64,000 nucleotides of DNA from Rhynchosporium graminicola. Its lineage: Eukaryota > Ascomycota > Leotiomycetes > Helotiales > Ploettnerulaceae. The position numbers and the translations under genes were made by a program. The notes beneath the pieces were generated by a model, which worked only from the letters and a program-made list of their open reading frames with translations, had not been told where the DNA came from and made no database searches. This document shows, one piece after another, positions 60,501-64,000 of this stretch (its first letter is position 1; every line of letters starts with the position of its first letter). The stretch covers positions 124,001-188,000 of the forward strand of contig FJUW01000026.1 of the NCBI GenBank assembly GCA_900074885.1, in the 5' to 3' direction.

Positions 60501-61636
60501 TTACGGCGTGGGCCTGAAGGGGCGATCATGTAAGATCCAGCAGACTTTGCCAAAGCTTCTCGACAACGATCGAAAAGGTAGCCTTCTTCCGCCTCTCTAC
60601 GGGCGAGCTGATCTCTCCAAGGGAAAGCGCGCCGGCCAAGCGTAGCGGCTGCCATGGTCAACAATGAAGCTGTCTTTTTCCTGACTGGAAATGTGCCCTC
60701 CAAGTACTCTTCGGGAATCTGAGATGTAACATCTCGAGTCGACATGATCAACCCTAAGCATATCAAAGTCTTTCCGAGTCCCATAGTCTCAGCACAAATA
60801 CCTCCGCGAGGAGCTTCGTAAGTGCGTGGCTCCCGGAAACAAGATCCACTATCACTATCACAGTACCAATTATTTCCCCTTCTATCGACCAGATACCTGA
60901 GCCGTGGATCAAGTAGATACTCTGGCTTTGTTTCGCGTTGAAGCATAAGTGCAGCTGATCGCCTTTGATAATCATACATCACAGTTCTCATCCCTGCGAT
61001 GCTCCCGTCCAGGATCTGATTCATGGCATTTCTGGCATGCACGTCTGGAACCGACCTTGGATCTGGATTTGGCGAAGGAAGGGTGTTGAATATTTGGAAG
61101 AGAGATGGGTCCTCTCCAGTAGCCCTGTCAGAGTCCAGCGAAGGTTCCACATGACGGGTTGGAGAGTCTTGGGTCCATCGACCAGACCAGGTAGATGGGG
61201 ATATGTCAAGCTGACTGAGGAGTAGCAGCAAGTTCTTGCGCAAAGCTGGTACATCCCGGTCAATCACTGACCGGCCAACATCATCCGGTAAGATATAGAC
61301 TCGCACTTGTCCGTGGATGTAGTCATTAATTCGAAACTCCAAGCGAATCCATTGTTCCATACAGAGACTACGGAACGGCCGAAGGAGCGAGGTATGAAGG
61401 ATTGATTCACGGAGAGTGATTTCTACATCTGAGATCTGAGATGATTCATTCGCCTCGAGTGATTGTGCGAGCTTTTGCCATGATGAGCACTTTCGCCATG
61501 CATCAATGCTGATGTTGGACTCGGGTTGGGAGATACGTAGGCAGCCAGCAGCGATGTATTTGTCGATGTCAATCTTGGAGTAGTCTGGGAACAAGCAAGT
61601 CTTGGTAAGACCGAACTCGAAAGCTGAGTCCATCAT
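57584..61636 (-). CDS. SNF2-family ATPase (RAD5/RAD16-related subfamily, no RING seen)
   Basis: Model: complement(join(57584..59000, 59121..61636)), 1,310 aa, one 120-nt intron. Helicase motif I is AETMGLGKT (about residue 285), motif II is the variant DEGH in LIVDEGHTFGN (about 505), motif III lies in WIISGTPTKG (about 535), and the second RecA lobe has IFYEADNIAYYIAQGLE, DVSQAAFGLDISSASRVYFVNPVF and motif VI KRAHRIGQTKPVYV (about 1,110). It should be a nuclear DNA-dependent translocase acting in repair or chromatin. The region between the lobes, where RAD5/RAD16 proteins carry a RING finger, shows no Cys/His pattern. The C-terminal ~170 residues are disordered and end in a basic RPAKKIRFTES. 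Confidence 0.92.
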
Positions 61637-63081
61637 GGCGCTCAGAGCGTGTGTGCTTTTGTGATTTTTTCAAGGGGAAAACTTGGCCGTTAGGCAGCAG
61701 ATGGTGGTTGAGGAAGCCCGTTGGTATGCATCATGGGAGAAGAAAGAATACCAAGATAGCCAACCACATGAGGTATTAACGAGGTGAAGCTTTCGAATCC
61801 GCGCTGCGCGGTCAGTTGTGGAATTCGAAGCTTGGTTGTTCTTATTATTGTTGTTGTTGAAGGAGGAAGTCGCGAAGCACCTCGTCCCTTCCCTTCGCTA
61901 AGCAGTCACGCTAGTCCTCGAAGAGGTGTGGTCAGCATCACATGACCTGATACTGTAAAAACATGTGAGCCATTTGAGCAGTGAATTCATCGTCCTGCGA
62001 TTGATGATGATTGTTAATACGTTTGTGTGAGTTGAAAAATATCATTCTAAGTGAAGCATCTATTTCCCCCGTCCTTCTCAAGTTGTCAGTCCTTGCGAAG
62101 CGAAGGCAGGGGTGGATTTGTTACCTTGCGTAGGTACCACTGGAAATAGAGAACAATGAATCGCCTGAACTACATCACATCTCGATCAAGCATTTTAAAC
62201 TACGTCTTCCCTCGTTTCCTCGTTTTCTACCCATCATAATCACATATCTCCAACTCCCGTATAACTTATGTCAACTGGGTACTTTGCGCAAACTCATCCT
62301 CGTCCTCTCATCTCTTGCGTTCCTCAGCTTTGCTCTTTCCGAGTGCTTGACCTTCCTTCCCATCTTGGGCTCCGATATCCCTCCAAAACCCTATTAGCCT
62401 AAACTATGACCTTAACTAACCAAAGTCAATGGCTTGGCTCGGCTTCGCTTGCGGACTCTACGGCTGAGGAGTAAGTAACTGCGCTATCCCACAACGCGTT
62501 CGGCCATACCGAAGTCTCTCAAATTCTCTCCAACATCTCGATCACGCCGAGAGATGAAGTCAATGACCTTCAAAAGAGTTGGCTTATTATTCATACAGCT
62601 AGCACGATAAGTAAGGGGATGTATAGGGGGCAAGTTTTTTCTGCTTTTCGGAGATTTTTAGGGCTACGGAGAGTGGACTTTCTGGAGTTTGTTTGAGATA
62701 ATGATGAGTATCAGCTTGCTGACTTGTCTGTCAAACAGGGTCAGATATACCTGTGGTTGTCTTTTTGTAGGAATGTTTTTGCAATTGAGTTCGTCCTGAC
62801 ATGAATTGTGTTTGTAATGCTGTGATGCGACTGTTGGTCTTGATACCATTGTTTTGGGCTTGCCAGTAGGATCCAAACGATCTAGTCGTATCACGAATCT
62901 ACCTACTTGATCCTCCGAACCTGCATTTTCCCAGATTAGCCCATATTCGAGGCGTTTTCGATCAGTATCATCACTCTATCGAGAAAACAAACCCTCAGAT
63001 GTCAACTCCGGCTTGATGATGTCGATAACTCGATGCAAATTAAACAAGGGCATTCTGAAAGCTATCTACATATAAAAGTCT
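61637..63081. other. Intergenic region; no gene seen
   Basis: About 1.4 kb between two minus-strand genes. It should contain the promoter of the SNF2 gene and the 3' UTR of the mannosyltransferase. No open frame, RNA gene or repeat is recognisable. Confidence 0.5.
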
Positions 63082-64000
63082 CTAATCATCTAACATCCAA
63101 TACCCTCCTACTCCCTCAAACAATCCCTCAAATCCCCCTAAGACCTCATAAACCGGCTTCGGCTCCACCCCAAACATCTCTATACAACTCCAAACCGGCA
63201 GTTCTCTGTCGACCCTCTCATCCGGCACATAATCCCCATTTTCCCACTCCATGCCACACTTCTGCACCTCCCCCCACTTCTCATCAACATTACTCCTCTT
63301 GTACGCCTGATATACGCCCCCCCTCTCCTCCTTCTGCCACTTCACAACCTCGTTCGGAATCTGTTTCAGTAAACCCCCATGGAGGAACACTATCCTGTCG
63401 TCTCCTGGATCGGGATGATGTTGTGCGAAGGTGTGCCCGCAGTATTTCCCCTCTGTAAGTGTGCCTACACTTGTCAACCATTTCGTCGGCCTTCCATACC
63501 GCGTCTTAAGAGCATGCCACGCGAACCGAAACATATCTTTGTCACCAAGGAGGAACATGTTGTAATAAGAGGCATTCTCCCCATTTAGCCAAGCCGCAAG
63601 TTGGAGATGATAGAAGAAGCGCCGTTTATCGACGAGCAGTTGGCCGGACTCTTGCTCGTACTCATCCATTTTACAGATTGTGTTTGTGATAGACCAGATT
63701 GGGTTGTTGGGTCTTGTGCGTGCTATGTCGGGCCAGAAAATAGTGCCATATTCTTCATATATATTTGAAACAAAAAGCTCTTCCGGATCAAAGGCTGGGA
63801 TATTGTCCGAATCTAACAAGAGAACTTCGGCGAAGCGAGAATTGAGAACAGCAGCCGTCTTGAATTGGAAGTTCGCGACGAAAGCATTGAATCCTGTTTT
63901 GATGATGTTACTGCGTGACGCGAGATCATTGAAGAAAACAGTCATAGTCGGGTATAGATCGATTAAGTCTTTCTGGGTCTGAGGAGGGACTTCATCGCCA
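63082..64000 (-). CDS. MNN1-type alpha-mannosyltransferase, C-terminal part
   Basis: The frame is open from the right edge (64,000) to a stop at 63,082-63,084, about 305 residues, so the 5' end and any membrane anchor are outside the window. The text FQFKTAAVLNSRFAEVLLLDSDNIP contains the DxD metal and nucleotide-sugar motif (DSD), followed by FWPDIARTRPNNPIW and the conserved ESGQLLVDKRRFFYHL block, typical of fungal alpha-1,2/1,3-mannosyltransferases (MNN1, MNN2, TTP1 group) that extend N- or O-glycans in the Golgi. HTFAQHHPDPGDDRIVFLHGGLLK fits the same family. The ATG at 63,945 is internal and not the likely start. The linkage made cannot be told from this fragment. Confidence 0.87.
   Translation of the reverse strand, partial: GDEVPPQTQKDLIDLYPTMTVFFNDLASRSNIIKTGFNAFVANFQFKTAAVLNSRFAEVLLLDSDNIPAFDPEELFVSNIYEEYGTIFWPDIARTRPNNPIWSITNTICKMDEYEQESGQLLVDKRRFFYHLQLAAWLNGENASYYNMFLLGDKDMFRFAWHALKTRYGRPTKWLTSVGTLTEGKYCGHTFAQHHPDPGDDRIVFLHGGLLKQIPNEVVKWQKEERGGVYQAYKRSNVDEKWGEVQKCGMEWENGDYVPDERVDRELPVWSCIEMFGVEPKPVYEVLGGFEGLFEGVGGYWMLDD

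Overview
The window looks like nuclear chromosomal DNA of a filamentous ascomycete (Pezizomycotina). Genes are split by many short introns (about 47-130 nt) with GTAAGT/GTATGT-type donors and CTAAC/CTGAC-type branch sites. One dispersed 5S rRNA gene lies between protein genes, a fungal thiazole-synthase gene carries a TPP riboswitch, and several families (Zn2Cys6 factor, DUF5672, MNN1-type mannosyltransferase, fungal STAND N-terminal domain) are typically fungal. Leotiomycetes (Helotiales) is my best guess, from general resemblance only. All identifications are by eye and memory; no database was searched. Splice sites were read by hand and checked for frame: every spliced model below sums to a multiple of three.

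Layout. 1-0.4 kb: 3' end of a vacuolar membrane protein (STIMATE/YPL162C-like). 0.4-2.7 kb: gene-free, simple-repeat-rich DNA. 2.7-11.0 kb: an accessory-looking block with a Zn2Cys6 factor, an amino-acid permease and a DAL5/TNA1-type MFS transporter. 11.4-14.4 kb: gene-free AT/TA-rich island with a 406-bp element bounded by 51-bp inverted repeats whose differences look RIP-like. 14.5-17.8 kb: POL5-like nucleolar protein. 18.4-23.1 kb: a graveyard of at least one, probably two, decayed STAND-type genes, one carrying a recognisable NF-YA/HAP2-like motif. 23.7-27.4 kb: a BUB1-type checkpoint kinase that also has KEN boxes (MadBub-like). 27.9 kb: 5S rRNA.

28.5-39 kb: DUF5672 glycosyltransferase-like protein, ankyrin protein, an unrecognised 198-aa protein, AP endonuclease APN1, then THI4 behind its riboswitch. 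39.4-46.0 kb: UBR1-type N-recognin E3. 46.7-48.1 kb: QCR9 and PYM, transcribed divergently from a 341-bp gap. 48.7-54.1 kb: nucleoside hydrolase and cullin-3, convergent. 56.1-61.6 kb: ZIM17/HEP1 zinc-finger chaperone and an SNF2-family ATPase without a visible RING, convergent. 63.1 kb to the right edge: 3' part of an MNN1-type mannosyltransferase.

Most genes are conserved housekeeping functions: ribosome biogenesis, mitosis, DNA repair, thiamine synthesis, ubiquitination, respiration, mRNA surveillance and mitochondrial import. They are not an operon or an obvious biosynthetic cluster. The unusual parts are gene structure and decay: 8-nt and 9-nt internal exons, a coding exon that is only the ATG, a probable GC-AG intron, the decayed STAND/NF-YA-like locus and the RIP-like repeat island. 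I found no convincing wholly new system; the decayed STAND/NF-YA-like locus comes closest.
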